A DNA stretch of 64,000 bases from Fodinibacter luteus (GTDB lineage: Bacteria; Actinomycetota; Actinomycetes; Actinomycetales; Dermatophilaceae). A model generated the notes under the pieces. It made no database searches. It had not been told where the DNA came from and saw only the letters and a program-made list of their open reading frames with translations. Positions 52,725 through 63,900 of this stretch are shown here, piece after piece. The position numbers and the translations under genes were made by a program. Location: contig NZ_BAABGM010000008.1 of the NCBI RefSeq assembly GCF_039541575.1, positions 1-64,000 on the forward strand, read 5' to 3'. Each line of letters begins with the position of its first letter. The first letter of the stretch is position 1.

Positions 52725-53285
52725 GTGCCCAGCCCCGACCCGACGTCCCCCGCTGCCGAGCCGCCCGTCGCCGCGCGGCCGACCCGCGACGTTTCCCCGC
52801 TGGACCCGGCCGTCGCCGCGCGGCTGAAGCGCGACGCCGCCGGCCTCGTCGCCGCCGTCGTCCAGCAGCACGACACCGGCGAGGTGCTCATGCTCGGCTG
52901 GATGGACGACGAGGCCCTGCGCCGCACGCTCACCGAGGGCCGGGTCACGTACTGGTCGCGCAGCCGACGCGAGTACTGGCGCAAGGGGGACACGTCCGGG
53001 CACGTCCAGCACGTCCGCTCGGTGGCCCTCGACTGCGACGGCGACGCCCTGCTCGTGCGCGTCGACCAGGTCGGCGCGGCCTGCCACACCGGCGACCGCA
53101 CCTGCTTCGACGCCGGTGACCTCGCTGCCGCCGTCGCCAACCCGGACGGCAGCAGTGGCGACCCGGACGGCACCAGCGGCGACCCGGACGGCACCAGCGG
53201 CGACCCGGACGGCGGGGCGGACCACCTCGCTGCCGCCGTCGGGAACCCGGACGGCACCAGCGGCGACCCGGACGGCGGGGCGTGA
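52725..53285 (+). CDS. hisI: Phosphoribosyl-AMP cyclohydrolase with repetitive tail
   Basis: A 186-residue zinc enzyme for the third histidine step. Core residues ~25-138: GWMDDEALRRTLTEGRVTYWSRSR, DCDGDALL and the zinc Cys set AACHTGDRTCF. Beyond the core the C-terminus (residues ~139-186) is a run of GDPDGTS units plus a duplicated LAAAV-NPDG block, absent from normal HisI. GTG start; trpE overlaps its end by 4 nt. Confidence 0.93.
   Translation: MPSPDPTSPAAEPPVAARPTRDVSPLDPAVAARLKRDAAGLVAAVVQQHDTGEVLMLGWMDDEALRRTLTEGRVTYWSRSRREYWRKGDTSGHVQHVRSVALDCDGDALLVRVDQVGAACHTGDRTCFDAGDLAAAVANPDGSSGDPDGTSGDPDGTSGDPDGGADHLAAAVGNPDGTSGDPDGGA
53138..53282 (+). repeat. 21-bp tandem repeats with a larger nested duplication in hisI
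   Basis: Units GGCGACCCGGACGGCACCAG (plus one base) encode GDPDGTS and are repeated four to five times. A larger block with CTCGCTGCCGCCGTC occurs at about 53119 and 53228, so the segment looks built by two rounds of duplication. Confidence 0.88.
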
Positions 53286-54853
53286 GCACGGCATCCGACG
53301 GTCGGGCGACCACCCCCGACCTCGCCTACGGCCAGACCTGGCCCACCCTCGACGTCTTCGGCGTGCTCGCCCGCGACCGCCGGGTCATCCCCGTCGTCCG
53401 CCGCCTCATGGGCGACGCCGAGACGCCGGTGGGCGTCTACCGCAAGCTCGCGGGGGAGCGCCCCGGCACCTTCCTCCTGGAGTCGGCCGAGCACGGCGGC
53501 GTGTGGTCGCGCTGGTCGATCGTCGGCGCCGCGAGCCGGGCCACCCTCACCGAGCGCGACGGCGAGGCGCACTGGATCGGCGAGCCGCCGGTCGGCGTGC
53601 CGACGACCGGCCTCGCCACCGACGCGCTCCGGGGGACGATGCAGGCCCTCGCGACCGAGCCGATCGCCGGCCTGCCCCCGCTCACCGGCGGCATGGTCGG
53701 CGCCATCACCTACGATGCCGTGCGGCGCTGGGAGCGCGTCCCGGACACGACCCCCGACGTCCTCCACCTGCCCGAGCTCGCCCTCATGCTCGCCACCGAC
53801 CTCGCGGTCCTCGACCACACCGACGGCTCGATCCTCCTCGTCGCCAACGCCGTCAACTACGACGACACCGACGAGCGGGTCGAGCAGGCGTGGGCGGATG
53901 CCGTGGCTCGCCTCGACGAGATGACCCGGGCCCTCGCGGCCCCGGCCGAGAGCACCGTCGCCGTCGTCGACACCGCGGCCGTCGACGCGGCGATGGCCGG
54001 GGTGCGCTCGAACACGACACGGGAGCGCTACGAGGAGGTCGTCGAGCTCGCGAAGGAGGACATCCGCGCGGGCGAGGTCTTCCAGGTCGTCCTGTCGCAG
54101 CGGTTCAGCCTCGACTGCGCCGCCGACCCGCTCGACGTCTACCGCGCCCTGCGCGCGTCCAACCCCAGCCCGTACATGTACCTCTTCCGGCTCCCGCACC
54201 CCGACGGGTCGTCCTACGCCGTCGTCGGCAGCAGCCCGGAGGCGCTCGTGCGCGTCACCGGCGACCGCGCCATCACCCACCCGATCGCCGGCTCGCGCCC
54301 GCGGGGCAAGACCCCCGAGGACGACGTCCGGCTCGCCGAGGAGCTGCTCGCCGACCCCAAGGAACGCTCGGAGCACGTCATGCTCGTCGACCTCGGGCGC
54401 AACGACCTCCAGCGCGTCTGCCTGCCGGGCACCGTCGACGTCGTCGAGTTCATGGACGTGCGGCGCTACAGCCACGTCATGCACCTCGAGTCGACGGTCG
54501 TCGGTGACACCCGCCCCGGCGTGAGCGCCTACGACGTCCTCGTGTCCACGTTCCCGGCCGGCACTCTCTCCGGGGCCCCGAAGCCGCGTGCGCTGGCCCT
54601 CATCGAGCAGTACGAACCCTCCCGCCGCGGTGTGTACGGCGGGGTCGTCGGCTACCTCGACTTCCACGGCGACCTCGACATGGCCATCGCCATCCGCACG
54701 GCCGTCGTGACGGACGGCGTCGCGCACGTGCAGGCCGGCGCCGGCATCGTCGCGGACTCGGTGCCGGAGCGCGAGCACGAGGAGTGCGTTCACAAGGCGA
54801 CGGCCGCGCTGCGTGCGGTCGCCACCGCTTCGGCGATGCGGACGGTCTCGTGA
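53282..54853 (+). CDS. trpE: Anthranilate synthase component I
   Basis: A 523-residue chorismate-using enzyme. LLESAEHGG (residues ~61-69) is the tryptophan feedback site; the catalytic domain has NPSPYMYLFRLP, HPIAGSRPRGKTPEDD, VDLGRNDL, FPAGTLSGAPK and GAGIVADSVPE. No trpG follows here. GTG overlaps the hisI stop. No leader peptide or attenuator is seen. Confidence 0.96.
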   Translation: MSTASDGRATTPDLAYGQTWPTLDVFGVLARDRRVIPVVRRLMGDAETPVGVYRKLAGERPGTFLLESAEHGGVWSRWSIVGAASRATLTERDGEAHWIGEPPVGVPTTGLATDALRGTMQALATEPIAGLPPLTGGMVGAITYDAVRRWERVPDTTPDVLHLPELALMLATDLAVLDHTDGSILLVANAVNYDDTDERVEQAWADAVARLDEMTRALAAPAESTVAVVDTAAVDAAMAGVRSNTTRERYEEVVELAKEDIRAGEVFQVVLSQRFSLDCAADPLDVYRALRASNPSPYMYLFRLPHPDGSSYAVVGSSPEALVRVTGDRAITHPIAGSRPRGKTPEDDVRLAEELLADPKERSEHVMLVDLGRNDLQRVCLPGTVDVVEFMDVRRYSHVMHLESTVVGDTRPGVSAYDVLVSTFPAGTLSGAPKPRALALIEQYEPSRRGVYGGVVGYLDFHGDLDMAIAIRTAVVTDGVAHVQAGAGIVADSVPEREHEECVHKATAALRAVATASAMRTVS

Positions 54854-55458
54854 CGAGGCTCACGACGAAGGGCGCGGTCGTCGGGCTCGCCCTGCTCGGG
54901 GCGGTGGGCCTGCTCGTCAGCGCGTTCCGGCCGTGGGTCACCGGGGCGGTCGACGACGCGGTGCTCGGCGCCACCCGGATCAGCGCGACCGGCGCCGAGG
55001 TGGCCCCCGGACTGACCGCCCTCGCCCTCGCCGTCGCCGCCGCGGCGATCGCGGTCGTCGCCGCAGGGCGGGTCGCGCGCGCCATCGCGCTCGTCGCGTA
55101 CGCCGCCTCGGTCGGCCTGGCCGCCGCCCTCGCCGTGCGGGTCCTCCTCGACCCCGAGGGCGTGCTCGGCCCGGTCGCCGCGTCCCGGGTGGGGCGCACC
55201 GGGTCGGTCGAGAACGTCGCGGACACGACGGTGTGGCCGTGGGTCGCGCTGCTCGCGTGCGGCGTCGCCCTCGTCGGGCTCGTCGGGGCCGTGCGCGGCC
55301 TGCGGGAGTGGGGTGGTCCGTCGGCGCGCTACGAGGTCCCGGACGCCGGGGCCGGCGCCGACGTCGCAGGTCCGCGCGGGGAGCGCGTCGGCAGCGACTG
55401 GGACGAGCTGAGCGCCGGCCGGGACCCCACCGATGTGGGTCCGGACGAGCGAACCTGA
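54850..55458 (+). CDS. Trp-biosynthesis-associated membrane protein (TIGR02234-like)
   Basis: A 202-residue protein with four predicted membrane helices (residues ~9-27, ~56-74, ~78-98, ~133-153) and a motif SAFRPWVTG after the first. The fixed place between trpE and trpC in Actinobacteria defines the family; function unknown, possibly in aromatic transport. GTG overlaps trpE by 4 nt. Confidence 0.85.
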   Translation: MTRLTTKGAVVGLALLGAVGLLVSAFRPWVTGAVDDAVLGATRISATGAEVAPGLTALALAVAAAAIAVVAAGRVARAIALVAYAASVGLAAALAVRVLLDPEGVLGPVAASRVGRTGSVENVADTTVWPWVALLACGVALVGLVGAVRGLREWGGPSARYEVPDAGAGADVAGPRGERVGSDWDELSAGRDPTDVGPDERT

Positions 55459-55512
55459 CAGAATCGGGCACGAGCCAACCGGGTCGCCGGCCCCCGCACG
55501 AAAGTTGACGAG

Positions 55513-55740
55513 ATGAGCGAGCACGAAGACCACGGGCACAGCGTCGCCGCCTGGACCGCGGTGACCATCCTCATCGTCGCCGCCGCGATCATGTCGCTCG
55601 CGGTGGTGTTCCCCAACGTGTGGTTGTTCGTCGGCGGCGCCATCCTGGCCGTCGTCGGGATCGTCGCGGGGAAGGTGCTGTCGATGGCCGGCTACGGCGC
55701 GGCCCAGCGCGACCGCGACGAGGCCCCCTCGATCCGCTGA
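55513..55740 (+). CDS. HGxxPAAW-family small membrane protein
   Basis: A 75-residue protein starting MSEHEDHGHSVAAW; the defining HGxxPAAW reads HGHSVAAW, with Val in place of Pro. Two membrane helices follow. It is an actinobacterial protein of unknown role in the trp operon. A CAGAAT -10-like sequence lies about 50 nt upstream. Confidence 0.85.
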   Translation: MSEHEDHGHSVAAWTAVTILIVAAAIMSLAVVFPNVWLFVGGAILAVVGIVAGKVLSMAGYGAAQRDRDEAPSIR

Positions 55741-55753
55741 TGGCGGTCCGACC

Positions 55754-56558
55754 GTGACCACCGTCCTCGACACGATCGTCGCGGGCGTGCGCGAGGACCT
55801 CGCGGTGCGCGAGCGCCACCGGTCCATCTCCGACCTCGAGCACGCCGTGCTCGCCACGCCCCCGGCGATCGACGCCGAGGCCGTGCTGCGCCGCCCCGGC
55901 CTGTCGCTCATCGCGGAGGTCAAGCGGGCCAGCCCGAGCCGGGGCGCCCTGTCGGACATCCCCGACCCGGCCGCCCTCGCCGCGGCGTACGAGGCCGGGG
56001 GAGCCGCGGCGGTGTCCGTGCTCACCGAGGCGCGCCGCTTCGGCGGCAGCCTCGAGGACCTGGATGCCGTCCGCGCCACCGTGTCGCTGCCGGTGCTGCG
56101 CAAGGACTTCGTCGTCACCGACTACCAGGTCTGGGAGGCCCGGGCCCACGGTGCCGACCTCGTGCTGCTCATCGTCGCCGCACTCGACGACGAGCAGCTG
56201 TCGGCCCTGCTCGGCCGGGTTCGCGAGCTCGGCATGACCGCACTCGTCGAGGTCCACGACGAGGTCGAGACCCAGCGCGCGGTCGACACCGGCGCGACCG
56301 TCATCGGCGTCAACGCGCGCAACCTCAAGACCCTCGACATCCACCCCGAGACCTTCTCGCGGCTGCGCCCGCTCATCCCGCAGGCGTGCGTCACGGTCGC
56401 CGAGTCGGGCATCGCCGACGCCCACGACGCCGCGGCGTACGCCGCGCAGGGTGCGGATGCCGTGCTCGTCGGCGAGGCGCTCGTGCGCACCGGCGACCCG
56501 CGGGCCGGTGCCGCCGCCATCGTCGCGGCCGGGTCCACCGCCGCAGGGAGGACCCCCG

Positions 56559-56566
<8 letters not shown>
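55754..56566 (+). CDS. trpC: Indole-3-glycerol phosphate synthase
   Basis: A 270-residue TIM barrel. IAEVKRASPSRGAL (catalytic Lys), LRKDFVVTDYQV, LVEVHDEVE and VNARNLKT are the family motifs. GTG start 13 nt after the HGxxPAAW gene; trpB begins 8 nt before its end. Confidence 0.96.
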
Positions 56567-57802
<1,236 letters not shown>

Positions 57803-57806
<4 letters not shown>

Positions 57807-58618
57807 CGACGACCGTCCGCGGGGTCGAGGAGGTGCTGCGGCGCTGCCGCGACGAGGGCCGCGCCGCGCTCATCGGCTACCTCCCGGTGGGGTTCCCCAC
57901 CGTCGAGGCGTCGATCGAGGCGATGCGGGTGCTCGTCGAGGCCGGGTGCGACGTCGTCGAGGTCGGGGTCCCCTACAGCGACCCGCTCATGGACGGCGCG
58001 GTCATCCAGCACGCGGCCGCGGCGGCGCTCGCCGGCGGCACTCGGGTCGACGACGTGTTCCGCGCCACCGCCACGGTGCGCGAGGTCGGGGGCACGCCCC
58101 TCGTCATGACGTACTGGAACCTCGTGCTGCGCCGCGGGGTCGCCCGCTTCGCGGCCGACCTCGCCGCGGGCGGGGGTGCCGGCCTCATCACGCCCGACCT
58201 CATCCCCGAGGAGGCGCAGGAGTGGCTCGCCGCGAGCGACGAGCACGGCCTCGACCGGGTCTTCCTCGTCGCGCCCTCGTCCACCGCCGAGCGCCTCGTC
58301 CGGGTGACCGCCGCCTGCCGCGGGTTCGTCTACGCCGCCTCGACGATGGGAGTCACCGGCGCGCGCACGAGCGTCGACTCCGACGCGCGCGGGCTCGTCG
58401 AGCGCACCCGCGCCGTCACCGACCTGCCCGTGTGCGTCGGCCTCGGTGTCTCGTCGGGCAACCAGGCGGCCGAGCTCGCCGCGTACGCCGACGGGGTCAT
58501 CGTCGGCTCGGCGCTCGTGCGCGCCCTGGGCGGGCCGGGGGAACTCGGCGACCGCCTCGAGGCGTTGCGCGCACTGACGACAGAGCTGGCCGACGGAGTG
58601 AGGCGGGGACGAGCGTGA
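57803..58618 (+). CDS. trpA: Tryptophan synthase alpha chain
   Basis: A 271-residue barrel partner of TrpB. Catalytic Glu in DVVEVGVPYSDPLMDG (residues ~51-66), catalytic Asp in LITPDLIPEE, and YAASTMGVTGART and GLGVSSGNQ phosphate loops. GTG overlaps trpB by 4 nt. Confidence 0.96.
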
Positions 58619-59130
58619 GCACGACGACCGAGCCGACCGCCGGCGACCTCGGCCACCGCCCCGAGCGGGGTGAGCGCGTCAAGGACGTCGTCGGCCTCGT
58701 GGCGCGGCTCTTCCTCGGGGTCGTCCTCATCTGGGCCGGCGCGGCCAAGGTCGGCAAGCCGCTGACCTCCGAGCGCGCGGTGCAGGCCTACGAGATCTTC
58801 CCGATGGACCTCGCCGGCTGGATCGGCCTCACGCTGCCGTTCGTCGAGATCGTCCTCGGGGTGCTCCTCGTGCTCGGCCTGTTCACCCGCCCCGTCGCCA
58901 TCGTCTCCACCCTGCTCATGCTGGCGTTCATCGTCGGCATCGCCCAGGCGTGGGCCCGCGGCCTGACGATCGACTGCGGCTGCTTCGGCGGTGGCGGGGA
59001 GATCGGCGCCGACGAGACGCAGTACCCGCAGGAGATCGCCCGTGACGCCGCCTTCGCCCTCGCCGGCGCGTGGCTGTGGTGGCGGCCGCGGTCCCTCGCG
59101 TCCCTCGACCGCATCCTGTTCGGACACTGA
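58615..59130 (+). CDS. MauE/DoxX-family membrane protein
   Basis: A 171-residue protein with four membrane helices. KDVVGLVARLFLGVVLIWAGAAKVGKP and the Cys pair in TIDCGCFGGGGEIG match the MauE type, which is linked to thiol-disulphide chemistry. The DsbA-like gene directly downstream supports a shared redox role. GTG overlaps trpA by 4 nt. Confidence 0.88.
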   Translation: MSTTTEPTAGDLGHRPERGERVKDVVGLVARLFLGVVLIWAGAAKVGKPLTSERAVQAYEIFPMDLAGWIGLTLPFVEIVLGVLLVLGLFTRPVAIVSTLLMLAFIVGIAQAWARGLTIDCGCFGGGGEIGADETQYPQEIARDAAFALAGAWLWWRPRSLASLDRILFGH

Positions 59131-59147
59131 AGGAGATCCCGACCACC

Positions 59148-59924
59148 ATGGGCAAGAAGCCGACCCGTCAGCCCGCCTCGTCGCGCCAGGCCAAGATCCA
59201 GGCCGCGCAGACCTCGCAGGGCTCCGGCGCCAACAAGATCGTCGTGGCGACGGTGGTGCTCGTCGTCGCGATCATCGCGGTCGTCGGCGGCGTCATCTGG
59301 ATGCAGCAGTCCCAGGAGGACGAGATCACGGGTGGGGGCAACGCCCTGCCGACCGGGGTCAGCGAGCTCGGCCAGGGCTTCCCGGCCTTCCAGGACGTCA
59401 CCGCGGCCGCGAACGCGCCGACCGTGGACGTCTACGTCGACTACCAGTGCCCCGCGTGCGCCAGCTTCGAGGCGGTCGTCGGTGACACGTTCACGAGCCT
59501 GGCGCAGGAGGGGAAGATCAAGCTCGTCTACCACGTGAAGAACTTCCTCGACGACAACCTCGGCAACGACAGCTCGACCCGGGCCGGCAACGCCGCGTTC
59601 TGCGCGTCGGACGACGGCAGGTTCGAGGCGTTCCACGAGCAGGTGTTCCCGAACCAGCCCGCGGTCGAGGGCGAGGGCTTCACCGACGCCCAGCTCCAGA
59701 GCATGGCCGAGGCCGCCGGGGTGACCGGCCCGGCCCTCACGACGTGGCAGGCCTGCGTCGACGCCGGCAAGTACGTCGACTACGTCGACTCGGTCGAGGC
59801 GACGAGCTTCCAGGACGGCGTGCGCGGCACCCCGACGGTGCGGATCAACGGCGAGGACGTCGAGCTCGGCTCCATCGCGTCGCCCGAGCTGCTCACCGAG
59901 GCCATCGAGAACGCCACCCAGTGA
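59148..59924 (+). CDS. DsbA-like membrane-anchored thiol-disulphide oxidoreductase
   Basis: A 258-residue protein: basic tail, one membrane helix (residues ~30-52), then an extracytoplasmic thioredoxin-fold domain with the active site YQCPACASFE (residues ~99-108) and the cis-Pro loop GVRGTPTVRING (~226). Probably oxidises exported proteins, with the MauE protein as a candidate electron partner. Strong AAGGAG before the ATG. Confidence 0.9.
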   Translation: MGKKPTRQPASSRQAKIQAAQTSQGSGANKIVVATVVLVVAIIAVVGGVIWMQQSQEDEITGGGNALPTGVSELGQGFPAFQDVTAAANAPTVDVYVDYQCPACASFEAVVGDTFTSLAQEGKIKLVYHVKNFLDDNLGNDSSTRAGNAAFCASDDGRFEAFHEQVFPNQPAVEGEGFTDAQLQSMAEAAGVTGPALTTWQACVDAGKYVDYVDSVEATSFQDGVRGTPTVRINGEDVELGSIASPELLTEAIENATQ

Positions 59925-60799
59925 CGGCCTACCTCCCGGCCTACCTCCCGAGCCCCACGGTCGGGGTGCTCCACCTCGGCCCGCTCCCGCTGCGGATGTA
60001 CGCGCTGTGCATCCTCATCGGGATCGTCGTCGCCGTGTGGCTCACCGGCCGGCGCCTCGTCCCGCGGGGGTACGAGGCGGGCCAGGCCCTCGACGTCGCG
60101 GCGTACGCCGTCCTGTTCGGGATCGTCGGCGGCCGGATCTACCACGTCATCACGACCCCCGACCCGTACTGGGGCCCGGACGGCAACCCGCTCGACGCCC
60201 TGCGGATCTGGGAGGGTGGGCTCGGCATCTGGGGGGCGATCTCGCTCGGTGCCCTCGGGGCCTGGATCGGATGCCGTCGCCAGGGCATCAGCTTCCTCGC
60301 GTTCGCGGACGCGGCCGCCCCGGGCGTCGCGTTCGCCCAGGCCATCGGCCGCTTCGGCAACTGGTTCAACAACGAGCTCTACGGCGGCCCGACGACCCTG
60401 CCCTGGGGGCTCGAGATCCACGAGTGGGACCAGGCCGCCGGTCGGGCGGTCGTCGACTCGGCCGGCAACCCGGTGCTCCTCGGGGTCTTCCACCCGACCT
60501 TCCTGTACGAGGCCGTCTTCCTCGTCCTGCTGGCAGTCGCCCTGCTCGTCGTCGAGAAGCGGCGCACACTCGCCCCGGGTCAGCTCTTCGGGCTCTACGT
60601 CGCGGGGTACCCGGTCGGGCGGATCATCATCGAGCGGATGCGCACCGACGAGGCCGAGCTCGTCCTCGGCCAGCGGCTCAACGTCTGGACGAGCATCCTC
60701 GTCTTCCTCCTCGGGGTGTGGATCATCTGGTACACCGGCCGGCTCGACCGTCGCCGGCGCGTCCCGGAGAGCGACCCCAAGTCCCAGGATGTGGGATAG
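59921..60799 (+). CDS. lgt: Prolipoprotein diacylglyceryl transferase
   Basis: A 292-residue seven-helix membrane enzyme that adds diacylglycerol to lipobox Cys residues, for example of the dioxygenase-like lipoprotein above. GRIYHVITTP, the Lgt signature AIGRFGNWFNNELYGGPT (residues ~139-156) and GYPVGRIIIERMRTDEAE are present. GTG overlaps the upstream gene by 4 nt. Confidence 0.96.
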   Translation: MTAYLPAYLPSPTVGVLHLGPLPLRMYALCILIGIVVAVWLTGRRLVPRGYEAGQALDVAAYAVLFGIVGGRIYHVITTPDPYWGPDGNPLDALRIWEGGLGIWGAISLGALGAWIGCRRQGISFLAFADAAAPGVAFAQAIGRFGNWFNNELYGGPTTLPWGLEIHEWDQAAGRAVVDSAGNPVLLGVFHPTFLYEAVFLVLLAVALLVVEKRRTLAPGQLFGLYVAGYPVGRIIIERMRTDEAELVLGQRLNVWTSILVFLLGVWIIWYTGRLDRRRRVPESDPKSQDVG

Positions 60800-60834
60800 C
60801 ACCGCTCGGATGGCAAGACGCGCGGGTGCGGCGA

Positions 60835-60914
60835 TATCCTTCCGGCACGTGGCCAGAGCCGTCCGCGCCTGACCTTGCCGTGCCCGGCCCCCTCGGGGGT
60901 CGACGACCCCGAGG
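60835..60914 (+). promoter_or_regulatory. gltB promoter -10 and leader hairpin
   Basis: TATCCT (60835-60840) is a possible -10. A perfect 8-bp hairpin, CCTCGGGG (60891-60898) with CCCCGAGG (60907-60914), pairs the only Shine-Dalgarno-like GAGGA (from 60911) upstream of the gltB GTG. Confidence 0.45.
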
Positions 60915-60927
60915 ACGGTGATGCGAC

Positions 60928-63900
60928 GTGACCGTCGCCCGCTTCTCCGCCCAGCCCGACGACGTGGGCCTCTACCGCGGCGAGCACGAGCACGACGCCT
61001 GCGGGGTGGCCCTCGTCGCGACGATGCGGGGCAGTGCCGGGCACGACATCGTCGTCCACGCGCTCGACGCGCTGCGCAACCTCGACCACCGCGGCGCCAC
61101 CGGCGCCGACCCCCTCGTCGGTGACGGGGCCGGCATCCTCACCCAGGTGCCCGACGCGTTCTTCCGGGCGGTCCTCGACGCCGAGCTGCCGCCCGCGGGC
61201 GGGTATGCCGTCGGCATGGCCTACCTGCCGCAGGACGCCGACGCGCGCACCACCGCCGAGGCCCGGATCGAGCGGATCGCCGGCGAGGAGGGCCTGCGCG
61301 TCCTCGCCTGGCGTGACGTCCCGGTGACCCCCGACCTCGTGGGCCGCTCGGCCCGGGAGTGCATGCCGGTCTTCCGCCAGCTCTTCGTCGCGTCCGGCGC
61401 CGGCCTCACCGGGCTCGAGCTGGAAAGGGTGGCGTTCTGCCTGCGCAAGCGGGCCGAGCACGAGGCCGAGGTCTACTTCCCGTCCCTGTCGGCGCGCACC
61501 GTCGTCTACAAGGGCATGCTGACGACCGGGCAGCTCGAGCCGTTCTTCCCCGACCTGTCCGACGAGCGCTTCGCCTCCGAGCTCGCGCTCGTGCACTCGC
61601 GCTTCTCGACGAACACCTTCCCGAGCTGGCCGCTCGCCCACCCGTACCGCCTCATCGCCCACAACGGCGAGATCAACACGGTCAAGGGCAACCGCAACTG
61701 GATGCGGGCCCGCGAGAGCCAGATCAGCTCCGACGTCATCCCCGGCGACATCGAGCGGATCTTCCCGGTGTGCACCCCCGGGGCCTCGGACTCCGCGACC
61801 TTCGACGAGGTGCTCGAGCTGCTGCACCTCGGCGGCCGGTCCCTGCCGCACGCCGTGCTCATGATGATCCCGGAGGCCTGGGAGAACCACGAGTCGATGG
61901 ACCCCGCCCGACGGGCGTTCTACGAGTTCCACTCCACCTTCATGGAGCCGTGGGACGGCCCGGCGTGCGTGACGTTCACCGACGGCACCCTCATCGGCGC
62001 CGTCCTCGACCGCAACGGGCTGCGCCCCGGCCGTTACTGGGTCACCGGCGACGGCCTCGTCGTCCTCGCCTCCGAGGCCGGCGTGCTCGACATCGAGCCC
62101 GAGAACGTCGTGCGGCGCGGGCGGCTCCAGCCGGGCCGGATGTTCCTCGTCGACACCGCGGCCGGCCGGATCGTCAGCGACGAGGAGGTCAAGTCCACCC
62201 TCGCCGGTGAGAAGCCGTACGAGGAGTGGCTCCACGCCGGGCTCATCGAGCTGTCCGACCTGCCCGAGCGCGAGCACATCATCCACACCGCGGCCTCGGT
62301 CGCGCGGCGTCAGCGCACCTTCGGCTACACCGAGGAGGAGCTCAAGGTCATCCTCGCCCCGATGGCGAGCACCGGTGGTGAGGCCCTGGGGTCGATGGGC
62401 ACCGACACCCCGATCGCCGTGCTGTCGGAGCGGCCCCGGCTCGTCTTCGACTACTTCACGCAGCTCTTCGCCCAGGTGACCAACCCCCCGCTCGACGCCA
62501 TCCGAGAGGAGCTCGTCACCTCGCTCGGCACGACGATGGGCCCCGAGGGCAACGTCCTCGACGCCAACCCCGCCCACGCCCGCCAGGTCGTGCTGCCCTT
62601 CCCGGTCATCGACAACGACGAGCTGGCCAAGATCGTCCACATCAACGCCGACGGCGACCTGCCCGGCTACAGCACCGTCGTCGTCAAGGGCACCTACGAC
62701 GTCACCGGCGGGGCGGACGCCCTGCGGGCACGGCTGCACGAGATCTTCGACGAGGTCTCGGCCGCGATCGCCGGCGGGGCACGCTTCGTCGTGCTGTCGG
62801 ACCGCGACTCCGACCGTGACCTCGCGCCGATCCCGTCGCTGCTGCTGACCTCCGCGGTGCACCACCACCTCATCCGGGAGAAGACCCGCACCCAGGTCGG
62901 ACTCCTCGTCGAGGCCGGCGACGTGCGCGAGGTGCACCACGTCGCGCTCCTCGTCGGCTACGGTGCGGCGGCGATCAACCCCTACCTCGCCATGGAGACC
63001 GTCGAGGACATGGTCCGCAGCGGCGCCGTCACCTCGGTCACCGAGGAGAAGGCGGTGGCCAACCTCATCAAGGCGCTCGGCAAGGGCGTGCTCAAGGTGA
63101 TGTCCAAGATGGGCATCTCGACGGTCGCGTCGTACCGCGGGGCCCAGGTGTTCGAGGCGATCGGCCTGTCCCAGGAGCTCGTCGACGAGTTCTTCACCGG
63201 CACGTCGAGCCAGCTCGGCGGGGTGGGGCTCGACGTCCTCGCGGCCGAGACCGCGGCGCGGCACGCGATGGCCTACCCGCCGGACGGCATCCGGCAGCCC
63301 CACCGCAAGCTCATGGTCGGCGGCGAGTACCAGTGGCGCCGCGAGGGCGAACCGCACCTGTTCGACCCCGAGACGGTCTTCCGCCTCCAGCACGCGACCC
63401 GGTCGCGCCGCTACGACGTGTTCAAGCAGTACACCCAGCGCATCGACGAGCAGTCCGGGCGGCTGATGACCCTGCGTGGGCTCTTCGAGCTCGGCGGCGC
63501 CGACCCGCGGCCCCCGGTGCCGATCGAGGAGGTCGAACCGGTCAGCGAGATCGTCACGCGGTTCAACACCGGCGCGATGAGCTACGGCTCGATCAGCATG
63601 GAGGCCCACGAGACCCTCGCCATCGCGATGAACCGCCTCAGGGCCCGCTCGAACACGGGCGAGGGCGGCGAGGACCCCGAGCGGCTCATGGACCCCGAGC
63701 GACGGTCCGCGATCAAGCAGGTCGCGTCCGGTCGCTTCGGCGTCACCTCGCTCTACCTCACCCACGCCGACGACATCCAGATCAAGATGGCCCAGGGCGC
63801 CAAGCCGGGGGAGGGGGGCCAGCTGCCCGGCCCGAAGGTGTACCCGTGGGTCGCGCGCACCCGGCACTCGACGCCGGGGGTCGGGCTCATCAGCCCGCCG

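Noticed and set aside
52322..53281. Possible trp or his attenuator
   Set aside because: No leader peptide with Trp or His codons and no terminator/antiterminator pair; the structures present are intergenic palindromes.
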